Translations under genes and position numbers: made by a program
Notes under the pieces: model-generated
What the model was told of the DNA's origin: nothing
What the model saw: the letters and a program-made list of their open reading frames with translations, nothing else
The model's database searches: none
DNA from: Bedellia somnulentella
Lineage: Eukaryota > Arthropoda > Insecta > Lepidoptera > Bedelliidae
Length of the DNA stretch: 64,000 bases
Assembly: GCA_963576735.1 (NCBI GenBank)
Contig: OY755191.1
Coordinates: forward strand, 10,569,608 to 10,633,607
Reading direction: 5' to 3'
Shown: positions 1-9,526 of the stretch, piece after piece
Position numbering within the stretch: the stretch's first letter is position 1
Layout of the letters: every line of letters starts with the position of its first letter

Positions 1-50
1 TTTTTGAAAATATAATAAGTTCTTACAACCAAATATTATGTAATTTTGAT

Positions 51-299
51 GCTGTGTAATGTCGGCTTAGAATAGCACTACCCCATTTCTTCCAGTGGGT
101 GTACGTAAGAGGCGACTAACGGTATTGGGGCTTTTAAGGGATTTTCGGGCGATGCGGTTGGAGACCCATCACCAACAACCTTTCCTTTAGCATCTTTTCC
201 CCACTCATATTTCCAAAAGTGGCTGAGGAATTTCTAATTCCTTAGCTCTGGCTACCCCTTCTAGGGATTTACAGCCGTGAGTATATGTATGTATGAATG
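51..299 (+). mobile_element. Family A SINE-like element, near full length
   Basis: Reference layout for family A: head GCTGTGTA, then GGCTTAGAATAGCACTACCC, GTACGTAAGAGGCGACTAAC, GCGGTTGGAGACCCATCACC, GGCTGAGGAATTTCTAATTC and CTCTGGCTACCCC, ending ATTTACAGCCGTGAGTATAT plus a short TATG repeat. No long reading frame. I see no convincing tRNA fold, although GGTTGGAGACCC loosely resembles a B box. Retrotransposed copies with variable target duplications elsewhere in the window support a SINE-like nature. Confidence 0.75.
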
Positions 300-394
300 T
301 TTAATAATTTAAAATGGCATTTAATGATGCTATACTAAAGTGTGCTTTAAATTGCTAACTCTATAGCCTCGTTATATATTTCAGTTGCTATGTA

Positions 395-555
395 GTAATA
401 CATTGGAAAAGCATTTCTTTGCTTTGTTATGTCCGCCGGTGTCGTTAAGGCGACTTAAGGATTTGGCTTTTTCCAAAAGTGGTTGAGGTCCATCTAATTC
501 TCAAGCTCCGGCTACCCCTTTGGGATTTATAGCTTCGATAATTTGTATTTATGAA
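395..555 (+). mobile_element. Family A, internally deleted copy
   Basis: Keeps a piece near CCGGTGTCGTTAAGGCGACT and then jumps to the CCAAAAGTGG...GGCTACCCC...GATTTATAGC 3' half. The central 130 bp or so are missing. Confidence 0.55.
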
Positions 556-567
556 TGAAAAAATATT

Positions 568-1000
568 AAGTACATGTATACATATAATCACGGCTATAAA
601 TCCCAAAAAGTGGTAGCCAGAGTTTAAGAGCTAGAAACTCCTCAGCAACATTTGCAAGTTGATGTGGGACAATATGGTAGAAATAAAGTATCGTTGTAGG
701 AATAAATAAGTATAGAGCCAATGTGGAAGGTATTGTTAGTAGAGAACGACTTTGGAGGACACATTTGGATCAAATGGAAAATGTGCTCAAAAAGGCAGGT
801 GTCCGAAGTACGAAGAATAAAAGAGCATGTAAGAAATGATGGATGTGAATGAAGCTAGAGAGGTTTGCCGGGATCGTACAAAGTGGCGATCGATAGTCTC
901 TGCCTACCCCAATGGGAACTAACGGCATGAGAATATGTATGTATGTATGTAAAGTATCGTTGGTGATGGGTCCAAACTAAAAACCACTTACAAAACAATA
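568..1000 (-). mobile_element. Family A copy split by an L insertion
   Basis: The reverse A element runs from the tail at 568 to 696 and resumes at 951 (GGTGATGGGTCC). The interruption is the L copy at 697-950. AAAGTATCGTTG occurs at 685-696 and again at 951-962, a clean 12-bp target duplication. Confidence 0.75.
697..950 (+). mobile_element. Family L: 5'-truncated non-LTR retrotransposon 3' end
   Basis: Contains the degraded C-terminal coding end seen best at 17886 (GTACAAAGTGGCGATCGATA, then TCTCTGCCTACCCCAATGGG) and a TGAGAATATG(TATG)n tail. Flanked by a 12-bp target duplication, consistent with target-primed reverse transcription. Confidence 0.75.
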
Positions 1001-1033
1001 TTAAGTATTACAATAAAAAAAAAAAAACCTCAC

Positions 1034-1203
1034 CTATACTTCTCCTCAAGATGTCCCTTACACAGAAGCACGAGTCCAACTTTGAAGCTGAGAACTCTGA
1101 TCTGGCCGGTGCGCTGGCTGTCGTACACGTTTAGCAACCAGTTGATCGACAGATCTAGGCACAGTGGCACGTTTAGGGTACTAGGGTTTTCTGCTGCTAT
1201 CAC
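1034..1203 (-). CDS. Dys: Dystrophin exon, EF-hand-like regions 1-2
   Basis: Fifty-six codons plus two bases, beginning [20 protein letters not shown]. It contains [20 protein letters not shown] and ends KGHLEEKYR. The [24 protein letters not shown] core is the diagnostic dystrophin/dystrobrevin EF-hand signature; the adjoining WW and spectrin exons make it dystrophin rather than dystrobrevin. The acceptor is ATTACAG and the donor is AG|GTGAGG. This is the most downstream exon present; the ZZ zinc finger and syntrophin-binding coiled coil must lie below coordinate 1. Confidence 0.97.
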
Positions 1204-1743
1204 CTGTAATATAAAATCTGATTATAATATGGTATCGTTGGTTTTGAAGTGTGAGGAAACTGATTTTTATTTAAAAAAACGTCAGATATGAAACTTAAGA
1301 ATTTTTTTTTGCACGTTTAGCAACATCCAGACCTAGTAGGAGGTTAAGTTTACTTGGATTTCCTTCTACATTTTCATTTCTTTCTCTCACCCGGGAGAGA
1401 CTATTTTTGTTGGTGTTACGATCAAAGGTATAAAAAAAATAGTTTTAATAATTAATTAAAGGCTTCATGAATATGATATGTGCACAAAATCCTATGTTAA
1501 AAGTTTCCAACGAGAAGGTCCATAGAAGCATGTGAGTAACTTGAAATAGTTAGAATTATTTTACTAGATGGCGCAATTTTTTTTGTGTCAAGGATAGTTT
1601 ATTGAAAATGTGTTTCCGTTTACAAACAGGTCATACAGAAATTTATTCATATAAGTATACATTTCTTCATTAATGTATCCTTACATCCTTATCATTGTAT
1701 TATGTGGGCATCGTGCCGTGATAAAAATATTATTTCTCCATAC
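1204..1743 (-). other. Dys intron
   Basis: AT-rich spacer between the two EF-hand exons. No repeat family recognised and no further exon seen. Confidence 0.7.
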
Positions 1744-1862
1744 CTCATATAGCGAAGTGAGCACGCTAATCATATCGGGAATGTCAATCAGTCTGTCGTT
1801 CTGAGCTCTCAAACCGTGCGAGTCGAAGGCTTCGAGGGCAGCAGGGAGCTGGAGCATGTGCA
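1744..1862 (-). CDS. Dys: Dystrophin exon, EF-hand-like region 1
   Basis: Two bases plus 39 codons, starting [20 protein letters not shown] and ending [11 protein letters not shown]. It corresponds to the helix pair of the first EF-hand-like domain that packs against the WW domain in the dystroglycan-binding module. The calcium-loop residues are degenerate, as usual in this family. The acceptor is TTATTTCCAG and the donor is GAG|GTATGG. It ends in phase 0. Confidence 0.95.
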
Positions 1863-2084
1863 CTGGAAATAAGTAATACAATGTAAAAATTCGTCATAAG
1901 TTTAACAATCTTGGTAATTCGGAGAAAACAACTTTGCTTCAGGTAGAAGAATAAATAAATAATATAAATAAATATTAAATTTACGGACATATTTTACGAA
2001 GATTAAGTTAGCCCCAAACTAAGTAAACTTTTATTATGGGATAATAACTCAACGATATATTTAATATTATATTATACACATATA

Positions 2085-2385
2085 AATTACATCCAAGACT
2101 AAGAAACAATCATTTATGCTCATTATGTTGGATGCGGGTTTAAATCCCGAAAAAGGTCTACACCAAGGTGTCTTTCTAAAATGTTTCTTTCTTGCAACAA
2201 ATGTATTAGCGATGACTAGGCTAAGGAAACAAATATTTTTTATCTTTAAAACGCACAAGTGTAGAAATAATGTGTGGTTTGTTTATCATGGTTGATAACG
2301 CGAGAGAATCCTTAGTAAGTTTATCCTCATGGCTCTTATACTTAGTCATATCATGACATTTAATTTGACATAGACCTGCCCACAA
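2085..2385 (+). mobile_element. Old, diverged copy of the S tRNA-derived SINE
   Basis: Weak but ordered matches to family S: a TTTAAATCCCG B-box-like motif, then GGTCTACACCAAGGTGTCTT, TTTATCATGGTTGATAACG, CTTAGTCATATCATGAC and a tail near 2385. Much more diverged than the copies at 20378, 42369, 50212 and 55455. Confidence 0.55.
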
Positions 2386-2569
2386 TTACAGACAAGTTTA
2401 AGAACTACAATTTGTGCAAAAAGGCTTGTAGTTTCCATACTTGTTTTCTTTATTATAATCACTTTGGTTTTCCAATCAAAATAAAACAACGATACAACGA
2501 ATCGTTGATAAAAGATCCGTACAGTGCCATAAATCAGACAAACGAGAATTTAAAAAATGTTAAACTTAC

Positions 2570-2706
2570 TAGAAAGCGCTTTCTGCACCGTCCTAAGTTT
2601 CAAAGCCGTTCTGTACGCGGAGAATCTGACTTCGTTCAGATCAGCTAGTGAATTCATCAGGTCGATCATCTTGGGGTGGTCCCAGTGGGTCGTCTCTAGT
2701 TCGTGA
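2570..2706 (-). CDS. Dys: Dystrophin exon, WW domain end and EF-hand region start
   Basis: Forty-five codons with single bases split at each end: [20 protein letters not shown], then [18 protein letters not shown]. The second WW tryptophan and the HP motif are present. The [16 protein letters not shown] block is nearly invariant in dystrophins and opens the first EF-hand-like region. The acceptor is AATATTTCAG and the donor is A|GTAAGT. It joins the next exon as S-M (TCT-A|TG). Confidence 0.97.
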
Positions 2707-2947
2707 CTGAAATATTGTGGAAAAAATAATTAAAAAGTAATTGAAATAAATATTTTAATTGTATATAGATATAAGATATAATTGGTGTGCATACTAACAT
2801 ATTGATTAAGTTGTATTACTAACAAGAAATGGAACCATGTTCTCATAATAAATATTTATTATTATTACTATTAAATAAAACGAGGATTATTTCCCTGTTT
2901 TTCATTCTTTATTTCCTGGTTAAGTAGGTAGGGCTAAAATTAAATAC

Positions 2948-3155
2948 ATACCCAGAGCTACAGAATTAGACATTTGTCAGTCACTTTTGGAAGTTGGGGG
3001 GGGGGGGGGAGGAAGATGAAATAAATGATGATTGGTCATGAGATTGATGAATGTTGACAAAGCTCGAGAGGTTTGTCAGGATCGTACAAAGTGGCGATCG
3101 ATAGTCACAGCCTACTCCAATGGGAACTAATAGCAAGAGTATATGTACGTAGAAG
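2948..3155. mobile_element. Composite: reverse A fragment plus forward L tail
   Basis: Reverse A sequence (2948 to about 3030: CCAGAGCTACAGAATTAGAC, then CACTTTTGGAAGTTG and a run of 12-13 G) is followed by L sequence in plus orientation (about 3035-3155: GAGGTTTGTCAGGATCGTAC, then GTGGCGATCGATAGTC). The junction falls in the same part of A as the L insertions at 697 and 17886. Confidence 0.65.
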
Positions 3156-3342
3156 TTAAATAAAAATCGTATTAACACTTTAAGTGTCTCATGGCTATTT
3201 CACTTTACCAGCACTAGATGTCCCACAATCATTCCCAGAATCTAGATAAATACACTGGTGCATTATTTGTCATGCACGGCCGTATCAAGCCAGCTTTTCA
3301 GTGCATTGTATGTAATGTATGGATAGTTAAAGAATTACAGTT

Positions 3343-3580
3343 GCTGTGTAGTGTCGGCTTAGAATAGCACTACCCCATTTCTATCCGTGGGTGTACGTAA
3401 GAAGCGACTAAGGATATTGGGGCTTTTTGAGGGATTTTGGGCGATGCGGTTGGAGACCCATCACCAAAAACCTTTATTTTACCATCTTTTCCCCACTCAA
3501 CTTCCAAAAGTGGCTGAGGAATTTAATTCCAAAGCTCTGGCTACCCCGTTCATGGAATTATAGCCGTGAGTATATGTATT
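3343..3580 (+). mobile_element. Family A copy
   Basis: Full head GCTGTGTAGTGTCGGCTTAG to the CCGTGAGTATATGTA tail. It lies 30 bp from the donor side of the Dys WW exon. The tail has only one TATG unit. Confidence 0.75.
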
Positions 3581-3609
3581 TTATAAACATTTATAGTAAA
3601 AACACTCAC

Positions 3610-3768
3610 TTGATATAATAAGGTACGTTGGCCGGCGTGACGGCGCGCTCCCACGGCGCGTCCACGGAGCCGGCCAGGAAGCCCTGCGCCGCGCCCGCGC
3701 CGCCGTCGCGCGCCACGCCCGCCAGCTGTCTCGCTCGCTCCTCGCCGCCCGAGCATAGAGCTGCCACC
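3610..3768 (-). CDS. Dys: Dystrophin exon, repeat 24 end, linker and WW domain start
   Basis: Encodes VAALCSGGEERARQLAGVAR, a Gly/Ala-rich linker (GGAGAAQGF), then APWERAVTPANVPYYI. The first WW-domain tryptophan is in PWERA; the second is in the next exon, 22 residues later, normal WW spacing. This WW domain, together with the EF hands, binds the PPxY tail of dystroglycan. The exon is strikingly GC-rich in an AT-rich locus because of Ala/Gly/Arg codons ending in G or C. The acceptor is TCCCTCCCCCAG and the donor is AA|GTGAGT. The split Asn codon (AA|T) is completed in the exon at 2570. Confidence 0.96.
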
Positions 3769-4397
3769 CTGGGGGAGGGAGACAGGTATAGTTAGGGATA
3801 GTCATTTTGTGACGTACTTCTTTGTGAAGATGAGATGAGATACATTGATGTAAAACTGTTTTTGTGATAAACTTGTGTGACGTTTTAGTTTTGGCTTTAA
3901 TGAAGTTGTAAGATTGACCTTCGCCGACCGACCAGACTGCAACTCTGTCGGAGGGAGATGAGTACATTTTTTGATGATCTTTGATGAAATAAATAAAAGT
4001 CGATCGATGCAAGCATTTATTGTGTATCGCTGTCTACATTTTCAATAAATAATACCTGTATTTCATGATTACTTCATAATACTATCTTTTCGTGATAATT
4101 ACTTCTAAATAAATGACACTATTTTACAATAGATTTTTTGTGCAAGTTTTCATTAAGCTTATACATAAAAACTAATCAAACAGATAGGAAGTATAAGAAT
4201 CACACTAGGAGTAAGAAATCTAGACAAGAGGCTGGAAACTGCGGGCTTTTAGAGTAAACATTTCAAACCAATTCTGAGTTAGAATGCAATCATTTCATCT
4301 CTCACTTTTAAAATTTGACATAAATTAAATATTATAAAAATTTTGAAAATTAAAATAAAGAACTAAGTAAATACAAAGTACAAGTATATTTCCTTAC
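3769..4397 (-). other. Dys intron
   Basis: No repeat family or exon recognised. The segment to about 4012 is open in one minus-strand frame only because it reads out of the GC-rich exon; it has no conserved protein signature. Confidence 0.65.
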
Positions 4398-4520
4398 CTA
4401 GAATTCAAATCCTCCAACCGAGCAACTAGATGATCAGGCAGCTTGATCTTATCCCTGGCCAGGGCCTGAACCTGAGTCGCCAGTTCATCTGCCAGTCTTC
4501 GTAAGGGCGGCAACTGGGCC
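4398..4520 (-). CDS. Dys: Dystrophin exon, spectrin repeat 24 helices B-C
   Basis: One base, 40 codons and two bases: AQLPPLRRLADELATQVQAL, then ARDKIKLPDHLVARLEDLNS. This matches the vertebrate stretch with the N-DLA-QL and L-P-NL--LEDLN-R signatures that end the last spectrin repeat. The acceptor is TACATTTCAG and the donor is AG|GTAAGG. Phase 1 in and phase 2 out fit both neighbours. No stops or indels. Confidence 0.96.
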
Positions 4521-4720
4521 CTGAAATGTAAATTTAAATGGATTATTTACCTTAAAAATGTACAAAAGTGAACAATAATGTTAATCTATGTTAAACAAAC
4601 GGAAAAAAGGAATAGTCTCAGCATTTGCTGCAAACAACACCATAGGTGCCAGCTCGCAGCGCTGGTTTTAATACTATCCCTGAGTAAAATAAAAGAAAAA
4701 GAACTAACTACTAACACTAA

Positions 4721-4858
4721 CGCCCGATTTCTGAATTGAGAATTCCAGCTGAGAACAACTTAAGTATCGTTCTGTCGCATTGAAATCTTAACAACTGAAT
4801 GAGACAAAACGATACTTAAGTCGTTCTCAGCTTGAATACTCAATTCAGAAATCGGGCG
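4721..4858. mobile_element. PIF/Harbinger-like MITE, copy 1
   Basis: A 138-bp element with inverted ends of about 55 bp (CGCCCGATTTCTGAATTGA at one end, TCAATTCAGAAATCGGGCG at the other) around a short core (CGCATTGAAATCTTAACAAC). Flanked by TAA on both sides (4718-4720 and 4859-4861), fitting the 3-bp TWA target sites of PIF/Harbinger elements. A second copy is at 59802. Confidence 0.8.
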
Positions 4859-4915
4859 TAAGACCATCGAAACTATCGAAATATACTAAAACTTAAACAA
4901 ATCTACAAGGTTGTT

Positions 4916-5131
4916 GCTGTGTAGGGTCGTCTTAGAATAGCACTACCCCATTTCTATCTGGTAGTGATTTTAAAAGGCTACTACGGGTTAGGGGCCTTTT
5001 TAAGTTATTTTTGTGATTTAGAGACCCATTACCAACAACCTTTATTTTACTGAAATTCCATAAGTGTCTGAGGAGTTATTAATCTGAAGCTCTGGCTACC
5101 CGTTTTAGGGTTTTATATCCATCAGTATATG
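4916..5131 (+). mobile_element. Family A, diverged copy
   Basis: Head GCTGTGTAGGGTCGTCTTAG, tail ATCCATCAGTATATG. Tail-to-tail with the next copy, making a long imperfect inverted repeat. Confidence 0.65.
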
Positions 5132-5137
5132 AAAGAA

Positions 5138-5391
5138 CATACATACATACATACATATACTCACGGCTATAAATCCCGAGAAGGGGTAGCCAGAGCTAAG
5201 GAATTCGAAATTCCTCAGCCTCTTTTGGAAACTTGAGTGGGGAAAAGATGGTAAAGTAAAGTTGTTGGTGATGGGTCTCCAATCGCATCGCCCAAAAATC
5301 CCTTAAAAAGCCCCAATACCGTTAGTCGCCTCTTACGTACACCCACCGGAAGAAATAGGGGAAGTGCTATTCTAAGCCGACACTACACAGC
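5138..5391 (-). mobile_element. Family A copy
   Basis: Near-consensus reverse copy from a (CATA)n tail to CGACACTACACAGC. Inverted relative to 4916-5131; the pair could form a hairpin in the pre-mRNA of the last spectrin-repeat intron. Confidence 0.78.
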
Positions 5392-5567
5392 TAATATATA
5401 GAAGTAAAATAAATACATTTATTCGCTGTACAGAAAGAGCAAACGAATTAAAAATTATTAAGAAGAAAAAGAAACATTAAGACATAAACAGAATTACATA
5501 TGTATGCATGTATGTTAAACAAACATGAAAGCAATATAAAACCTGAATTCTAATATAAAACATAATT

Positions 5568-5621
5568 CTGAATCTCTGGCTACCCTTTTTAGGGATTAAA
5601 GCCGTAAGTATATGTATGTAT
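5568..5621 (+). mobile_element. Family A 3' fragment beside a Dys donor site
   Basis: Only the CTCTGGCTACCC to GTATATGTATGTATG end. It is flanked by similar TGTATGTTAAACAAA-type sequence at 5509 and 5618, a likely imperfect target duplication. It ends 32 bp from the exon at 5653. Confidence 0.6.
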
Positions 5622-5652
5622 GTTAAACAAAGATGGAAACAAGACTATGTAC

Positions 5653-5789
5653 CTGGCTCTGGTAACCGCATCCAGCTGAGCTTTGGCATCGCGTGCATCT
5701 CCAGGTCCCCTCCAGGTCGATCTGGCCGCCTCAGCCGCTTGCACGCGACCTGCTAGCTCCTCCAGCGATGCTGTGAACGTGCGGATGCG
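5653..5789 (-). CDS. Dys: Dystrophin exon, spectrin repeat 24, shared acceptor exon
   Basis: Forty-five codons plus two bases, starting RIRTFTASLEELAGRVQAAE and ending DAVTRA. It aligns with the helix A/B region of the last spectrin repeat. The acceptor is CTTTCCAG. The donor AG|GTACAT is the weakest in the window. It is entered in phase 0, so it can accept either the exon at 51417 (long isoforms) or the alternative first exon at 25343 (short isoform). A family A 3' fragment ends about 32 bp downstream of its donor, and the 3' end of an S SINE lies about 50 bp upstream of its acceptor. Confidence 0.95.
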
Positions 5790-5837
5790 CTGGAAAGAAG
5801 AGAGACAGATGTTAATGTGTGTTTTGTCGTTAAGGTG

Positions 5838-5955
5838 TGAGGCCTTTCCCTCTATTACGTGAGTACACTGTCCAAGCAAAACATGGGTACTCTGAACACC
5901 AGGTCACAATGTCACGTAATGTTCAGAAGTATTAGTACCTCTGCCAAGTGTTAGG
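5838..5955 (+). mobile_element. S SINE, 3' fragment
   Basis: Matches the 3' half of family S: ACGTGAGTACACTGTCCA, then GGGTACTCTGAACACCAGGT, TGTTCAGAAGTATTAGTACC and CTCTGCCAA. The tRNA head is missing. It lies just upstream of the acceptor of the exon at 5653. Confidence 0.7.
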
Positions 5956-6585
5956 GTTGCGCGAATACGCCTACATTGATTTTTCTCTCAGTTAATTAGA
6001 GCTTGATTAGATGGAAGGTGGTACGGTAAAAAAACGACTACATAAGTAAAATGAGTTTCATAAAGAAGCAATTATAGAAACATTATAACAAGAATAGTGT
6101 TACGCGATTAAGTAACGACTAAGTATGCATGTATTTATAGCGAATCTCCCGATTTAAATTTATGCTTATCCAAAGGAATTTTATATTATTGTATTTTTTT
6201 TATTATTTATTTATAATATATATTTATCCCTATAAGATATAGAGATACCATTTAAGAGCAAAAGCATCATAAATTGTTTTATATTTTCGTATAACAATAG
6301 CAAAATTTGCAAGAGCAAAAGTGGTTAAAACTATTTTCGTAATACAGCAACAAAGTATTGATTAAAATAATAAATGATAGTAATATAAAGGCCGGATAGT
6401 GCCGTTAACACTGGCACCTTATGGCATTTATGAGAGGACACAGCTAATTTTTGTGTTCGTCACGACTACATATTTTTACAATGGATAGTCACAATTTTGT
6501 TTCAGTATATGCGAGAGTATATTTTGATGGATTCGATTACAATTATAAAGGGACTTTCTTCGTATACATTTGTGAGTTTTATATA

Positions 6586-6912
6586 GTGTATTTAAAACAT
6601 ACAATTTTGGTGATCATATTATATCCTCATACATACATACATACATATACTCACGGCTATAAATCCCTAGAAGGGGTAGCCAGAGCTAACGAATTAGAAA
6701 TTCCTCAGCCACTTTTGGAAGTTGCTTGGGGAAAAGGTGGTAAAAATAAAGGTTGTTGGTGATGGGTCTCCAACCGCATCGCCCAAAAATTCCTTAAAAT
6801 CTCTTACTTACACCCACCGGAAGACATGGGGTAGTGCTATTCTAAGCCCACACTACACAGCGTATGTGTGTATTTAAAACATACAATTTTCGTGATCATA
6901 TTATATCCTCAT
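6586..6912 (-). mobile_element. Family A copy with a 45-bp target duplication
   Basis: The element is 6631-6861, reverse. The flanks 6586-6630 and 6868-6912 are direct repeats of 45 bp with one mismatch. Six extra bases sit at the 5' junction. This target duplication is far longer than usual for SINEs. Confidence 0.8.
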
Positions 6913-7789
6913 GAACTGAAAACCTCAAAAGGATGAAATTCATATTCTCTTGGATTATTTTCTGTATGCAGTAACTTGTTTTTGGCTATTGAAATTGTTA
7001 TGCTATTTTTCTGTTAGTTCCCATATCAAACCTTTATAAATTTTGCACACTTATTTTCTACTATCAAGCATTAATATCTTTATACATTTTTCACACTTCT
7101 TTTCTGCTATCGAGTTTTTGCCGAAACCTCTAAATTGGTTAAATTATAAATCTACAACTACATTAATGTTATCCTGTTTTGCATAATATAAGAAAAGCTA
7201 AAGAAAGTCAAATAGCTACAAGGCTATCAAAGTAGCTCCCACACAATGTTATTCCTCAACGTTTTTTATCTGAAAATCGTAGTGATATCCTTTTAATCCG
7301 AGAGACCGTGTACTGTCCAGGGACCGTGGGACAGCTCTTGATTGTTGCTGAAAAAACGAGCCAGAGCCGGAGTTAGAATATTTCATATAAATAAAGCGAA
7401 TAGACTTTAACGAAAAAAAATCTGATAAACGCCGGCTAAGCATGAAAAAAGTTTCACGTTCTGCGAGCATCAGAAAGCCACGATTGGCTGATGCGATGCC
7501 TATATGGTCAAATAAAGAAAATATTCCTTTAACTAATATTATTATAACAGTCTTATACTTTCAGATCAGACAACAATTATGACAAGTGATGATCATAAAA
7601 TCGAACCTTAGCCATCACTTTTCGTCTATAAAAGACGAAAAAGATGAGTTATGCAAAATTCTAATCAAACACACGTTGTGCTGAATTGTTAACGCATTAA
7701 AAACGCATTGACATCAAATTAGTTACTTATATTTATGTGCTGCTGTTACATTGTGAATATTTTTATAGTATTTGTTGTTACTTTTAAAT

Positions 7790-8650
7790 GTTGCTGTGTC
7801 CAATAGCATCTACAATGAATTTTCTGTATGTACCCACCATAGCAACTTTTGATACTATTGTAAAATTAGAGAAGCAAACTTAAGAAACTTTAATTTAGTA
7901 ACCCAGACTTAAATTTTGTCTCTTCCAAATGTACGCGACGTACACGATACAACACCACCCGAGTCCACGACTGAACATGCAGATGTATTATAGGTTTCAG
8001 TACTTATTCTATATAATCACGGCTAGTAATTCAAACAGATAGCTAGAGGCTCAGAATACACGATTCTTCAGTTACGTTTGGAGGTAAGAATTTGAAGAAA
8101 AATATGGTCTATTTATAGTATCCTAGACAATGATGTCACCGTATGTTTAGAAATATAGTACATTTGCCAACCCTTCAGGGATATATGGCCTTAACTTTTC
8201 AGTTTCAGTTGAGTAGTTAGTATTAGTGATTATGTAAGTTTTATAGGTTTCTGTGCCTAACAAGATCTGATTTTCAATCAATGTTCTATATGTACCCACT
8301 AAAACAACTTATTATACAATTGTAAAATGCGATAAAGGTTTAAGAAATTGAGTAAGAATTGAATTCTGTCTCTTACAAATGCCATCAACCCTACGACGTA
8401 CGGCACAGCACCACCCGAGTCCACGACTGAACATGTAGATAAATTATAAGTACACGGGTCCCGGGGGCCGCGACAACCAACTAATATGGCTGGCTAAATG
8501 GGTTTATTCACATTGTGTATGTCGCTGGAGTTTCGTATTGTGGCTTATTTCAATAAGTTTCAGTACTTTTTGTATATAATTGAGGCTGGAATTTTAGAAT
8601 AGGTGGGTAGAGGTCAGGAATCGACGATAATACAGTAAAGTTACTTGTCG
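7790..8650 (+). repeat. Local direct duplication (two units)
   Basis: About 7790-8110 resembles about 8230-8650. Shared landmarks are TATGTACCCAC, the CACCACCCGAGTCCACGACT block followed by GAACATG (7955 and 8410), GTTTCAGTACTT (7995 and 8557) and a degenerate reverse A-like end after each. Divergence is moderate. Confidence 0.6.
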
Positions 8651-8907
8651 GAGATAAAGGTAGCGAAATTGTGTTAACAATAAAAAATACATACTTGAAT
8701 AAATCCACGCTATGAGTTCTCATTTGAAAAGGCAAAGAGTATGATTGCCACTTTATAGGATCCTAGCCAACTGGTCGCGCTTCATTTACCTTATTTAAGT
8801 TACTTATATTAGTTATTTCTATGTAAGTGACATTATTTAAGTTATATCCAATGTGATTCTTAATTGATTTAAAATTGAGAAAGCTACCATCGTGGACAGA
8901 TAGGAAA

Positions 8908-9526
8908 GGCTTATTCCGATTATCCACCCTAAAAAATCCTCCCTAAGTCGGATATTCGGAAACGCATGTCCGATTATCCACCCTGAACGGGGTGGATAAT
9001 CGGAATTCATAATAAAATGTTTCTTCCGATTTTTTACCCCAAGTACAGTCATTCACAGAAACATACTCACAACCTGGTCCAAGAAACTTCAACAGAGATA
9101 TACATACCTACTTTCCTACTTACAGTCTGAATAAAATTATCCTGGTTGAAAGTTTTAATTTAATATTTATTGTTAAACGAAAAACTTAAGTAATCTTAAA
9201 AAAAATAAAAAATTGCAGGTAAGCACCTGTAGATTTGGGAGAAAACCATTTAAATTGACTGTTGTGACAAATGAAACCATAACAAGAAAGAAACTCGTAA
9301 CAAAAAATAACCAAATTAAAACTTAGGGTCTTTTCACCACTGACACACAATAAATAATAATTTACATGTTCCTGTAAAGGACTGTACGTAGGCAGGGTAG
9401 AAAATCGGAAGAAACATTTTATTATGAATTCCGATTATCCACCCCGTTCAGGGTGGATAATCGGACATGCGTTTCCGAATATCCGACTTAGGGAGGATTT
9501 TTTAGGGTGGATAATCGGAATAAGCC
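8908..9526. mobile_element. Foldback/MITE element with long inverted arms and 8-bp TSD
   Basis: Arms of about 155 bp (8908-9063 and 9366-9526) are inverted repeats, starting GGCTTATTCCGATTATCCAC and ending with its complement. Each arm carries an internal hairpin of CCGATTATCCACCC facing GGGTGGATAATCGG. The eight bases ATAGGAAA flank it exactly (8900-8907 and 9527-9534). The middle 300 bp code for nothing recognisable. An 8-bp duplication fits hAT-type transposition, but the termini are not the usual hAT ones, so the superfamily is uncertain. Confidence 0.82.

Larger units (their letters stand above)
1..1033. other. Dys intron, partial, filled with repeats
   Basis: Sequence downstream of the last visible Dys exon. 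It holds an A element, two A fragments and an L insertion, listed separately, then an A-rich run at 1015-1028. I see no exon on either strand. Confidence 0.7.

Noticed and set aside
3581..4012. 143-codon minus-strand open frame
   Set aside because: It runs through the GC-rich Dys WW exon in another frame and out into the intron; the true exon frame shows clear dystrophin homology.
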